From NCBI RefSeq assembly GCF_927312905.1, contig NZ_CAKMHQ010000039.1, forward strand, positions 1 through 35,461: 35,461 nucleotides of DNA. Reading direction: 5' to 3'. Shown piece by piece: positions 17,132-25,263 of the stretch. How positions within the stretch are numbered: the first letter of the stretch is position 1; each line of letters starts with the position of its first letter. This stretch comes from Candidatus Nitrotoga sp. 1052. Lineage in GTDB: Bacteria > Pseudomonadota > Gammaproteobacteria > Burkholderiales > Gallionellaceae. The position numbers were made by a program, and so were the translations under genes. The notes below the pieces were generated by a model. That model worked only from the letters and a program-made list of their open reading frames with translations. It searched no databases and was not told where the DNA came from.

Positions 17132-17134
17132 ACC

Positions 17135-17908
17135 GTGGTTGCCGGTTACGATTGGTTCCAGCCGAGCGACCTACCAAAATTTTTCCACGCGCTCCAGAAG
17201 GCAACTCAGCCAGCCATCCTGGTTGGGGGGCAGTCCCTAACATTCTGGGTCGATTATTTTAAAATCCCCGCACCCCCAAGTGACACGCCATATCTCACGC
17301 AGGACGCTGATGTTTTAGCCACAAAGCACGATGCTCGAATCGTTGCAACAGAATTGCAAGGGATACTCCGCATTCCGGAGCCGGACGACCATACGCCAAA
17401 CACAGCCATTGTTACGTACAAAACACCAGATGGTCGCACGCTATTTATTGACTTCATGGGAACGTTGATCGGACTAACCAACGAAGAAATCAGAAAGCTC
17501 GCTGTCGAGCTTGAACACCCCGACTATGGATTTATACGCATTCTCCACCCGACCCTTGTTCTCAAAAGCCGCATCGTTAACCTGCATCGTCTATCCTCCA
17601 AACGCGACACGAATGGCATTGAGCAAGCACGTTTAGCCGTGTTGGTCGCTAAGGCATTTTTCGAAAACTATGTTGCATCAGGATTCGCCGGTAAAAACCC
17701 CGACTGTTATCTGATAGATCGACTTGTATGGCTGGAAAAACTAGCACTCTCAGATGCCGGAATGTTCGTATTTACGCAATGGGGAATTGATGTCATGGAA
17801 GCTGCCCCGATAGAAATAATAACCAATAAAAAATTCCATGCCGAACATTGGCCTCGCCTTGATGCCCGAGTTCAATCCAAACGGGATCGCAAAAAAGCAG
17901 TAACTTGA
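17135..17908 (+). CDS. Putative nucleotidyltransferase (AbiEii/MenT-like fold)
   Basis: A 257-residue protein with the signature of a minimal nucleotidyltransferase: VGGQSLTFW at 30-38 (GG then S), an Asp pair in LTQDADVLA (D57, D59) and a third carboxylate in TLFIDFMG (D106). This fold is used by type IV toxin AbiEii and MenT-type tRNA-modifying toxins and by antibiotic-modifying enzymes; I cannot place it more precisely. The start is GTG at 17135, three bases after the upstream stop. The next gene, an ATPase fragment, follows after 22 bases on the same strand. The set lies between repeat copies 2 and 3. Confidence 0.65.
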   Translation: MVAGYDWFQPSDLPKFFHALQKATQPAILVGGQSLTFWVDYFKIPAPPSDTPYLTQDADVLATKHDARIVATELQGILRIPEPDDHTPNTAIVTYKTPDGRTLFIDFMGTLIGLTNEEIRKLAVELEHPDYGFIRILHPTLVLKSRIVNLHRLSSKRDTNGIEQARLAVLVAKAFFENYVASGFAGKNPDCYLIDRLVWLEKLALSDAGMFVFTQWGIDVMEAAPIEIITNKKFHAEHWPRLDARVQSKRDRKKAVT

Positions 17909-17930
17909 AAAAAGACACAGGTGCAACGCC

Positions 17931-18165
17931 ATGACTGAAGCGCTCCCACAAGACGATAATGGTATTGATGATGGTGTAGACGATGAAATTTACGCATGTC
18001 TTAATCTCACTGAACCAAAGGTTTTTTTTCTTTATGCTGGTGCTGGCGCTGGCAAAACGCGATCACTGGTGAATGCGATAAATCGCGTTCGTCGTGAATA
18101 TCGGAGGACGCTACTGCTTCAAGGGCAACGCATAGCCGTGATTACCCAAAGAAATGGCGGCTTCT
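17931..18165 (+). pseudogene. N-terminal fragment of a UvrD-like superfamily 1 helicase/ATPase
   Basis: About 72 residues match the start of UvrD-type helicases: acidic leader, then FFLYAGAGAGKTRSLVNAI with the Walker A motif (AGAGAGKT), and GQRIAVIT corresponding to the strand before the TNAA motif (here QRNGG). After about 18147-18165 the similarity ends and the open frame runs on antisense into the VOC-fold gene to 18575. All later helicase motifs are missing, so the gene is truncated by the join with the next segment. An intact version would make a three-gene operon with the two upstream genes. Confidence 0.65.
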
Positions 18166-18214
18166 CGGCTAAAACAACCGTTTACTGCCAGCAGAAAAGG
18201 ACGATCCATGAGCG

Positions 18215-18694
18215 TCAACCGCGTCGGGCCGCTTCGATCGCAGCGATGTCGATCTTTCCCATCTGCATCATCGCTTCGAAAGCGCGCTTGGCCGCCGCGC
18301 GATCAGGATCGGCGATCGCTTCAATGAGGACGCGTGGCGTGATCTGCCACGACAGGCCCCACTTGTCCTTGCACCAGCCGCATTCGCTTTCCTGGCCGCC
18401 GTTTCCGACAATCGCGTTCCACAAGCGGTCGGTTTCTGCCTGGTCGTCGGTCGCAACCTGGAAGGAGAAAGCCTCATTGTGCTTGAACTCCGGACCACCG
18501 TTCAGGCCGATACAAGGGATACCAATCACGGTGAACTCGACCAGCAAGATGTCGTCTTGCTTGCCAGCGGGATAGTCACCTGGCGCGCGATGGATCGTTC
18601 CCACCGCGCTGTCCGGGAATGTCTCGGCATAGAACTGCGCGGCTTCTACTGCGGTGCCGTTGAACCAAAGACAAATCGTGTTCTTGCTGATCAT
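18215..18694 (-). CDS. VOC/PhnB-like fold protein
   Basis: A 159-residue protein of the PhnB-like branch of the vicinal oxygen chelate superfamily, often labelled 3-demethylubiquinone methyltransferase-like or glyoxalase-like. The conserved order is seen: ICLWFNGTAVEAAQFYAETFP, then ECGWCKDKWGLSWQITP and a C-terminal MMQMGKIDIAAIEAA. I start it at ATG 18694, where the family begins and GGAGA stands just upstream, not at 18811. It is a divergent paralogue of the gene at 32886. It has been placed against a truncated helicase gene on the other strand, so it probably arrived by rearrangement. Confidence 0.85.
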   Translation of the reverse strand: MISKNTICLWFNGTAVEAAQFYAETFPDSAVGTIHRAPGDYPAGKQDDILLVEFTVIGIPCIGLNGGPEFKHNEAFSFQVATDDQAETDRLWNAIVGNGGQESECGWCKDKWGLSWQITPRVLIEAIADPDRAAAKRAFEAMMQMGKIDIAAIEAARRG

Positions 18695-18793
18695 TTTAGT
18701 TCTCCGATGGATGACAACTATATAGCTTAAACCATGAAGACTGCCCGATTTCTTGGGCAATTGGCGTTCCTTAAGGTGGCGCACCCGCGCGCT

Positions 18794-19053
18794 CTGCTTT
18801 CCACTGTCCACCCATGTCTGTTCTCTTCTGTGATGGTTGATACAAAAATCGTTGAGGGCGCATCTTGCCTCAAGTGGCGTGGTGGTTCAACCCAGAATGG
18901 CCGATATTGCAAGACCTCACCATTCCCGTGCAGGCGGAAATCCAGCGATTCTATTCAAATGCCTTTGGAAATATCAATGAGGATAGACTCAATTGGTGGT
19001 TTTGTTTTTGACTTCCTCAGTCCGTCCATGTGTTTGGGGCTTTATCAATCGAG
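18794..19053 (+). repeat. Repeat family R200, copy 3 (carries a copy of the yebC start)
   Basis: Same repeat as at 15174 and 16521. From 18794 to 18850 it also copies the yebC start region: the reverse strand from 18815 reads MGGQWKAE, nearly the yebC opening MGAQWKAR, with the same upstream bases. The palindrome core is slightly decayed (CCGTGCAGGCGGAAATCC). It ends with GGGGCTTTATCAATCGAG as copy 2 does. Confidence 0.9.
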
Positions 19054-19124
19054 TCTGACACTATTGATTAATTCTATAAGGTATATTTTCTATGAGGCAC
19101 GACCCGCATTCAGGCGCCGGGCTT

Positions 19125-19188
19125 GTCCAACAAACGGTTCAGATCATGGCTTCGCTTCGATCGCACGATCTAACCTTATTCGTTAGGC
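19125..19188 (+). other. attC-like integron recombination site
   Basis: The 64-base segment has the order R''-L''-loop-L'-R' of an integron cassette site. R'' is GTCCAAC (19125-19131, fits RYYYAAC). L'' is GGTTCAGATC (19136-19145), L' is GATCTAACC (19167-19175), and R' is GTTAGGC (19182-19188, fits GTTRRRY). L'' and L' are complementary except for one extra C in L'', the extrahelical base that gives real attC sites their polarity. The spacers are 4 and 6 bases. No integrase gene or second full site was found in this window. Confidence 0.65.
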
Positions 19189-19248
19189 AACTACGCGACA
19201 TGCTCTTTTCTAGGAGCACCCACGTCTGTTGTCACCTGATTGTTCAAG

Positions 19249-20709
19249 CTACAGGCTGGTCGTGGGATGGCCCGACATGATTCCGTCATACCCAGACAGG
19301 GTCTCGCCGATAATGATGCCTCCTTCGGTAATGTCAAACAATCGAATGTCCTTACTGTGCTTACTGCCACGGACTTTAACGATCGAGAAGACGCGTTTGA
19401 ATTGACCCGTGATTTCGACATAACGCTGCACGATAATTGCGTCAGCGAGAAAAGCGCTCCCAAATGGACTGAAGCGCAAATCGGTGTAGCGGTCTTCCAG
19501 TTCCGAGGTCATTAATATGGTCACGCCCATGCTAGTCAGCTCTGCAATCATACGATATAGCGACCCACGAAAATCCTCGCTAAACTCGGGCGCCAGTGCC
19601 AGTTCAAATCCAGACAATGAGTCAATGACGACGCGCTTTGCCTGCATTCGATGAATCATTTCGATCAAATCATGCAAGGTTTCATCAATCGATAAATCTA
19701 GGGAACGCGTGTCGATCACCCCGACTTGTCCAGCCTTGACCAGTGCTTGCAGCTTATTGTTCAGCAGTTGGCTGGGGCTCTTCTCAAACGCCGCAATTAC
19801 ACCGGGTTCGCCCCTGAGTACCCCTTCAGCGAGGAACTCCGTCGCCAATATGGTTTTCCCGGAGCCGGATGGACCGACCACGAGTAGCGAATATCCAGCC
19901 GGTAAGCCGCCACCCAGCATTTCATCCAGACCGGGTATTCCCATCGAAACACGTTGCTCCCCAATGGCGGCCTTGATTGCTAAAGCATGCTCTGCGCCCT
20001 GTTGGATAATCGCGCGCGGGAAAACCTGGATTCCTTCATTACTGATACGAAACGTATGCAAACCGGGTACCTGAGCCTGACCACGCATTTTGACCACTTG
20101 TATCTTGCGTACCGTTGAATTGCGCTGCAAATTTTGCGAAAGCCACAGAATGCCATCCGCAACTGTAAAGACGGGGCTGGACTCTGATTCTGGCGTCAAA
20201 TATTCACCGATTAAAAATGTGGTTGCCTGCCAGCTCGTCATTTGCATACCGAGTTGCTGCACGAAATACTGCAACTCGGACGACCCCTGTTTCGTCCCCT
20301 TCGCTGACTGCACGACTGATCGAAACGAATCAACAAATACAAGACTGGGAGCATAGTCTTTCACTTCTTCGGCTATGCGTGACAATACGCGGTCAAAATC
20401 TCCCTCCATGAGATCTGCAGACAGGTTTATGTAGCGGATCGATTTATTGATTTTATTGATATCAAAAAACGGAAATTGCTGTTGATAACGAAGCATCTTC
20501 AAAGCGGGTTCCCCGAGTACCGTGAAGAACAGTGCCCGATTATTCGGGTTAGCCTGCGAGAACATGATCTGGTGAGCGAGCGTTGTTTTTCCACCTCCCG
20601 GCGTACCTGCAATCAGGTTAAACGAGAATTCCGGAATGCCTCCGCCCAACAGGCTGTCCAGACCAGGTACGCCAGTTGGAAGACGACGTATGCTTATCTT
20701 GTTACTCAT
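19249..20709 (-). CDS. KaiC-like double-domain RecA-superfamily ATPase
   Basis: A 486-residue protein with two KaiC domains in tandem. Domain 1 has PTGVPGLDSLLGGGIP and Walker A GTPGGGKT (35-42), with Walker B-like SLVFVDS. Domain 2 has GIPGLDEMLGGGLP and Walker A GPSGSGKT (279-286), with RVVIDS. The C-terminal strand AIIVQRYVEITG and the following KVRGSKHSKDIR match KaiC. The residues that correspond, by eye, to the KaiC phosphosites S431/T432 are A and F here, so a KaiC-type phosphorylation rhythm is unlikely. Non-clock KaiC homologues act in signalling and stress tolerance in many proteobacteria. The start overlaps the end of the upstream partner gene by 8 bases. Confidence 0.93.
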   Translation of the reverse strand: MSNKISIRRLPTGVPGLDSLLGGGIPEFSFNLIAGTPGGGKTTLAHQIMFSQANPNNRALFFTVLGEPALKMLRYQQQFPFFDINKINKSIRYINLSADLMEGDFDRVLSRIAEEVKDYAPSLVFVDSFRSVVQSAKGTKQGSSELQYFVQQLGMQMTSWQATTFLIGEYLTPESESSPVFTVADGILWLSQNLQRNSTVRKIQVVKMRGQAQVPGLHTFRISNEGIQVFPRAIIQQGAEHALAIKAAIGEQRVSMGIPGLDEMLGGGLPAGYSLLVVGPSGSGKTILATEFLAEGVLRGEPGVIAAFEKSPSQLLNNKLQALVKAGQVGVIDTRSLDLSIDETLHDLIEMIHRMQAKRVVIDSLSGFELALAPEFSEDFRGSLYRMIAELTSMGVTILMTSELEDRYTDLRFSPFGSAFLADAIIVQRYVEITGQFKRVFSIVKVRGSKHSKDIRLFDITEGGIIIGETLSGYDGIMSGHPTTSL

Positions 20710-21151
20710 TTTTTAACTCCTTCGGGTGCCCGGACAAAAGTTTGTCGTCGCCGGCTTTATCAGAAGCGTCAATGCCCCAAGCCGAACGTAAAATATGGGT
20801 CGTTAACTGCTCACCAATTAACGAGGACAGAATGTCGGTGAAATTGATCAGTAGCAGACGGTTAGCTTCGTTGGCTTGCGCAGGCGTTTGTTTTTCAAGG
20901 CTCATTTTTAATCCCGCGAACCGTTGATCAGACTGCGGTGGCAGTGCGCCGGCCGCGAGCCAAGGAAATGTTATCCGGGTATGGAATACACTACGGGCGT
21001 AAAGTGAATCGAAGCCAACTTCACCGACGATCGCAAGGATTTGGTTCGCCGTCTGTTCCCATAAATTAATCGCGGCATCCGCAACTTTTTCAGTGTGTTG
21101 GGCCATGAGACTATTAATTATCTGGTGCCGCAGCAAATCGCTAGTTTCCAT
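20702..21151 (-). CDS. Unknown protein co-transcribed with the KaiC-like ATPase
   Basis: A 149-residue protein without a family I recognise. It is predicted mostly helical: METSDLLRHQIINSLMAQHTEK at the start, then a stretch that includes ILAIVGEVGFDSLYARS. It may resemble the small helical adaptor proteins found beside KaiC-like genes. It overlaps the KaiC-like gene by 8 bases, so the two are almost surely one operon. I start it at ATG 21151, where helical coding character begins; the frame is open to 21265. A role as regulator or sensor adaptor is inference from the operon. Confidence 0.7.
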   Translation of the reverse strand: METSDLLRHQIINSLMAQHTEKVADAAINLWEQTANQILAIVGEVGFDSLYARSVFHTRITFPWLAAGALPPQSDQRFAGLKMSLEKQTPAQANEANRLLLINFTDILSSLIGEQLTTHILRSAWGIDASDKAGDDKLLSGHPKELKNE

Positions 21152-21539
21152 AAGAAATATATCAATAATTGGTCGATATAACGACGTTGGTGGGATGCGG
21201 CCGATTTTTAAAACTGAAGCCAGTATAGGGCATTGACTTAATTGCACATCATACAGCAGCACCAATATAACTGGTACTCCACAAGTGGGAATGTAGCAGC
21301 GTTAGAAAACGGCTACTACTTTGTGAGAACTTCTTTACTGACCGCTTTTGGCACATAACAGATCTTCAGGTTCAGACCTAATCTTAGGCTGTATTCAGAT
21401 CAGTGATAATCATAGTCTCGAAATTTCAGCATGACCAAATCGCCAAGGGTCAATTCTGGATGTGCTTGTAATGCTGCCTTGAAGTGCCTACGCCGACAGC
21501 TAATAGCCAATCAGCAAAAATTAGTTTGATTAAAGGGGT
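21152..21539. other. Intergenic region upstream of the KaiC-like operon
   Basis: The region should hold the promoter for the minus-strand operon. It contains an inverted repeat around 21372-21393 (CAGGTTCAGACCTAATC...) and no convincing open frame. Confidence 0.4.
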
Positions 21540-21805
21540 TTAGTCACCCTTGATTACTCGCTCGTTGAGCTCTTTCCAGACGTCGAAGTGTGGCACGTAT
21601 TTCGAAGGCACTTCCACTCGTTCGCCAGTTTTTGGATTACGTCCAATGCGCAGTGGTCGGTAATTCAAAGTAAAGCTGCCGAAGCCACGTATCTCAATAC
21701 GGTCTTCTTTTATAACGTGTTGGATAGCGCATCAATGATTACTTGACTGCATTTTCAGCGTCTTTGATTTTTAGTTGAGGGTGGAGGCCGGCTAAGATAA
21801 GTGTG
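21540..21805 (-). pseudogene. Decayed IHF beta-subunit gene (ihfB-like)
   Basis: Reading through two single-base losses gives LHPQLKIKDAENAVK, then VIIDALSNT, then [37 protein letters not shown], and the end [16 protein letters not shown] with stop at 21540-21542. These are the core and arm of integration host factor beta, the arm having the RNPKTGE proline turn that bends DNA. The frame breaks after AENAVK (near 21750) and near 21727. No start codon is left upstream of the LAGLHP segment. A functional ihfB must exist elsewhere. Confidence 0.8.
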
Positions 21806-21855
21806 ATGGATTGAAGAAAGAGAGTAGGAATTTTAAATATTCATACAATGCACAC

Positions 21856-22374
21856 TCAGTAATGCAAGCTGATCGTTAGATCGAGGTCTTGCCCATCGTA
21901 GGGAAAGCTGGCGGAAGAGAACGAAGGTGCGCCAAGCAAAGCTTTTGCATCTCTTGAAAAACCGTAGCCTTCCGTTTGGATCCCCAGCCATTTAGTGTCA
22001 AGCTTGCCATTCATATTTTCATCATGAACAACGGCAAGCGCGTACGTTCCCGGCGCGATATCTTTAAAGTCACAATGCGTCTGATTATCTCGAATTTTTA
22101 TTACCATGATGTTGGTTGCGAAGTGTAAATATTCGTCCGGGAAACCAACTGATGATTCGAAAAGAGCGCACGCTACGTTCCCAGTGCTGTTTTTAATGTT
22201 CAGAATTTTCACATGAATGTTGGGGCATGATGTTTGGCCAAAGGCGATGCCGGGAGGATTTGCAAACACAAGCACCGCCAAAAATGCTAAGCATTGAGCA
22301 CTCATAGGGACCCATATTTCCAGACACTTGACTGAGAAGGCAGCCGCGGACTTCCAAATGGTTGTTTTATTCAT
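21856..22374 (-). CDS. Secreted DUF2141 protein
   Basis: A 172-residue exported protein. The N-terminus has a long hydrophobic signal (MSAQCLAFLAVLVFANPPGIAFGQ), probably cleaved after FGQ or earlier. The mature domain fits DUF2141: conserved GNVACALFES, then PGTYALAVVHDENMNGKLDT and the closing YGFSRDA region. The function of DUF2141 is unknown. I start it at ATG 22374, with GAAGAGATC just upstream, not at 22425. Confidence 0.8.
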   Translation of the reverse strand: MNKTTIWKSAAAFSVKCLEIWVPMSAQCLAFLAVLVFANPPGIAFGQTSCPNIHVKILNIKNSTGNVACALFESSVGFPDEYLHFATNIMVIKIRDNQTHCDFKDIAPGTYALAVVHDENMNGKLDTKWLGIQTEGYGFSRDAKALLGAPSFSSASFPYDGQDLDLTISLHY

Positions 22375-23130
22375 GATCTCTTCATCACAGCTCCATGCTG
22401 TTAAACAGCGTTCAATAGCCACCACTTTTAGTATCTATTTTTACCAGATTTAAAATATTGCACTAAAACTAAACAGTTGCATATTTATTAATTCTGAAAA
22501 AGAAGGGCACTGTTTACTGGCAAGATTTAGACGCTGACTTATATTCCATACGCACTACCACATCCTCCTCCGAGTTTTAGATTAGCTGATTGTGGCTGCG
22601 AAAGCTGAAGGCTCAAAAAAACGCTCTCGACAGGGGAGTAGAGAGCGGCATGTAAATGGATATACACGAATGCCCTCCACTATTAGGCTAAAAGTAGGAG
22701 TGTACTTAAGAGTTACAAATAACCATTGGCAAAATTATTTGCACTCATATTATCGAAAAGCAGAGGACTATTTAATATTAAATCTTTATGCCTCAAATTA
22801 TCTGTGCGGTATCGCACGCATACCCTTCAATTCGAATAACTGCGGCAAGTTTTCATGCATAAATCCATTCCACAAATATTTTCAAAACTATTGGTTTGCT
22901 TTGAATATTGACCAGCCGTGCTCAATTAAAATTGAACATGCGACGATCGTGCCAAAGAATCCTTCCCTTTACTCGTTTCCAATCCGCCTGAACAATTTTC
23001 AATTATTGATGAACAATACAACCACAATCCATTCAGTTCTCAAAATGCGCCAATAGTTTTGTTGTTGGCCGAACAATTATCAAAACTGGCACCCCTTACT
23101 TATGCAAGTGCGGTGTTAAAAAACCTGAGA
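22375..23130. other. AT-rich intergenic region, one doubtful open frame
   Basis: About 750 bases between DUF2141 and the PRC-barrel gene. The plus strand has a 154-codon frame (22592-23056, GTG-started), but it is AT-rich, shows no recognised motif and lacks a ribosome binding site. I do not call it a gene. The region must hold the promoter of the DUF2141 gene at its left edge. Confidence 0.4.
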
Positions 23131-23508
23131 CTATTTCATTTCTACCCAAAATGGGTTTGCTATCTTGGGCCAATTGTCCTTATCGAATCCCGACGCATTT
23201 TCGAGTTTATCTTTCCCTACATTAAGTATGAAACGTTTGTTTTCCGTGTCCAGTGTCAACTCACCCCATGGCACCGCGAAAAGCTTTTCTCCTATACCGA
23301 GAACACCTCCGAAGGACAATACTGCATAAACAATTTTACCGCTCTCCATGTCCAGCATGATTTCCTTGATGTCACCCAGATCTTCTTCTGCTCGATTATA
23401 GACGTCGTTTCCAATGAGCGTATCTGCACCCATCAATTTGGGGCCAAGGCCAGGTCCAGCTTCATTTTTTTTGTTTATGCCATAGGTATTACTATCTTCG
23501 TTACTCAT
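23131..23508 (-). CDS. PRC-barrel domain protein
   Basis: A 125-residue protein with a single PRC-barrel domain. Key segments are LMGADTLIGNDVYNRAEEDLG, then IKEIMLDMESGKIVYAVLSFGG and LFAVPWGELTL. PRC barrels occur in RimM, photosynthetic reaction centre H subunits and many small stress-linked proteins in soil bacteria. The N-terminal 25 residues are polar and probably disordered. It sits in a run of small minus-strand stress-type genes and is followed by a CsbD gene further upstream. Confidence 0.88.
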   Translation of the reverse strand: MSNEDSNTYGINKKNEAGPGLGPKLMGADTLIGNDVYNRAEEDLGDIKEIMLDMESGKIVYAVLSFGGVLGIGEKLFAVPWGELTLDTENKRFILNVGKDKLENASGFDKDNWPKIANPFWVEMK

Positions 23509-23586
23509 ACTTATCTCCGTTAAAATTTGGTATTGGAAATTTCACTGTTGCCGTGCATCTGGTCAAATAACGCCAACACATTTAAG

Positions 23587-23778
23587 CTATATACGCTTTA
23601 ACAACTGCCATTTTTTTAGATTATTCTTAAGGTCACCAAAGTCAGCTTGGGCTTTACCAATGTTCTTTTGAATATTCCCTTTTACTTCCATATCCTTGTC
23701 ATCGGTGATTTTGCCGGCGACCTCCTTGACTTTACCTATGACTTCTTTGATACGACCATTAACTTGATCTTTGTTCAT
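23587..23778 (-). CDS. CsbD-family stress protein
   Basis: A 63-residue CsbD-like protein: MNKDQVNGRIKEVIGKVKEV, then the conserved DDKDMEVKGNIQKNIGKAQA and GDLKNNLK. CsbD proteins are small, soluble and induced by general stress in many bacteria; their molecular role is unknown. GGAG-like sequence lies just upstream of the ATG. The last residues QLLKRI extend past the usual end. Confidence 0.92.
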   Translation of the reverse strand: MNKDQVNGRIKEVIGKVKEVAGKITDDKDMEVKGNIQKNIGKAQADFGDLKNNLKKWQLLKRI

Positions 23779-24102
23779 AAAAATCTCCTGAAAAAATAAT
23801 AAATAGCGTTATGATCGGAACACCAAAGTTAAATTATGCGCGGAATACTAAACTCGGTCAGTGCGATACCGTACTTATAGAATCAGCCATCAAATAGTTT
23901 GATTAAAACAACTGGACTCTGGCCTTCGCGGGAATAGCGAATCGCATTATTTGAAGGCTTGTTCTATAGTGCAGTGTGGCATTCTGTTTGGAACTGAAGC
24001 GATTGTTTGCTCTGATGACTTATTGAGGGAAGGTCAGATCATTTCTCTATACAGATCACTTGCTTGGTATATTCATTATGGAGAATGACATATACATCGA
24101 TA

Positions 24103-24331
24103 GCGGCCACCAGTTCATGGACGCTGAGCTTTACCGGTACCAAGTGTCTGCTGGGTGCATTCGCCGATCAGTTTCGTCGAACATTGGGCGAACAAGTTCG
24201 CACCATGGTCGCTACAGTGACGGCCTACATCGCGACATTGCGATTGCCGCATCGACCACCTGGCCGAATTCGAGCCTCACGCGAAGAAACGACGGCCCAA
24301 GAACCTTCCGTTGTTAACCGTGCTGCGTTAA
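24103..24331 (+). pseudogene. IS4-family transposase C-terminal remnant
   Basis: Plus-strand reading gives FADQFRRTLGEQVRTMVAT then TLRLPHRPPGR. After a one-base frame shift near 24265 it continues EPHAKKRRPKNLPLLTVLR with stop at 24329-24331. This resembles the closing R-x-P-x-RPGRxEPRxxKRRPKPYPLLT stretch of IS4-family transposases. The catalytic core is missing, so only the 3' end survives. Confidence 0.5.
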
Positions 24332-24465
24332 GCCACGCGCGATATCATTTATGCTCAGCAATTGCTTAATCGAGTGCGATGAGGGTCTGGCTTGAGTGAC
24401 GATGATTTCCTCTGCGATTCTTGTCCATTCTCCACAAAAATTTGTGTCGTATGTAAGACACCGGA

Positions 24466-24804
24466 CTACCCAATACAAGAATTGTTGTGACAACAACGGT
24501 TCAGCAGTAGCCCAATCACGGCACCAATACCAGCAGCTACACCAATGACACGCCAAGGATTTTCATGAACATAATTGTCTGTGGCCCGTACTGCTGTATT
24601 GGTAGTTTCAATCGCAGTTTCTTCGATGTGGCGCAACCTATCTTTGGCTGCCTTTAAATTTAATTCCATCTTTGCGCGTAAAGCATTAGCCTTATTACCG
24701 CCTTCATCAATCACAGATTTCAACAGTTGCTCACTTTCGTTTACAACGGCATTGAAATCTCTGAGCAAATCATTTTTTATTGTTTGGCTTGAAAATTGGG
24801 TCAT
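24466..24804 (-). CDS. ElaB/YqjD/DUF883-family inner-membrane protein
   Basis: A 112-residue member of the ElaB/YqjD (DUF883) family, tail-anchored proteins that associate with ribosomes and the inner membrane in stationary phase in E. coli. The helical N-terminal part runs LLRDFNAVVNESEQLL onward, and the C-terminal anchor is NPWRVIGVAAGIGAVIGLLL. The tail NRCCHNNSCIG is Cys-rich beyond the usual end. I start it at ATG 24804, with GGAG upstream; the frame also holds an ATG at 24816. Confidence 0.9.
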   Translation of the reverse strand: MTQFSSQTIKNDLLRDFNAVVNESEQLLKSVIDEGGNKANALRAKMELNLKAAKDRLRHIEETAIETTNTAVRATDNYVHENPWRVIGVAAGIGAVIGLLLNRCCHNNSCIG

Positions 24805-25033
24805 GACGTACTCCATTTATAATTAGAAACTAGATGCTTAAATATCATCTAGCTAAAAGAAACTTCCAAATTCCAGAAGACATGTCTCACATGTTAATAA
24901 TACCAAGCACAGTCGGTTCGGTAACGAACCTAAGATAGCTTGAAATTCGAGGTTTTATCCATTGCTAATGTGATAAAACCAGAATCCATCACCTCACCCG
25001 AATTCAACGAAATCCTAGTGGTATCAAACAAAA

Positions 25034-25198
25034 TCACTTGCGACGCATCAGACCCACAATAAGCGAAACGACAAACAAGATGAGGAAGATGAAGAACAGG
25101 ATCTTGGCGATCTCGGCAGCGCCGACCGCAATACCCGTAAAGCCGAGTAGCGCAGCGACAAGTGCGATGACAAGAAATACAACGGCATAATGCAGCAT
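25034..25198 (-). CDS. DUF1328 small membrane protein (YtjA-like)
   Basis: A 54-residue hydrophobic protein read from ATG 25198: [20 protein letters not shown], then [20 protein letters not shown] and the end GLMRRK. This is the complete YtjA/DUF1328 pattern of two transmembrane helices with a GAAEIAK turn. The function is unknown; such proteins are typical of envelope-stress clusters. AAAGGAAAG-like sequence stands just upstream of the start. Confidence 0.9.
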   Translation of the reverse strand: MLHYAVVFLVIALVAALLGFTGIAVGAAEIAKILFFIFLILFVVSLIVGLMRRK

Positions 25199-25263
25199 TA
25201 TCTTTCCTTTCTTTGACGGTCGGTCAACTAGATATTGTCATGCTTGAAGACCGACCTCTATTC

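Noticed and set aside
15174-19053. R200 repeats as a CRISPR array
   Set aside because: Only three copies of ~200 bp separated by whole genes, so there is no repeat-spacer regularity.
22592-23523. Two 154-codon plus-strand frames
   Set aside because: The second is the antisense of the PRC-barrel gene. The first is AT-rich without ribosome binding site or motif.
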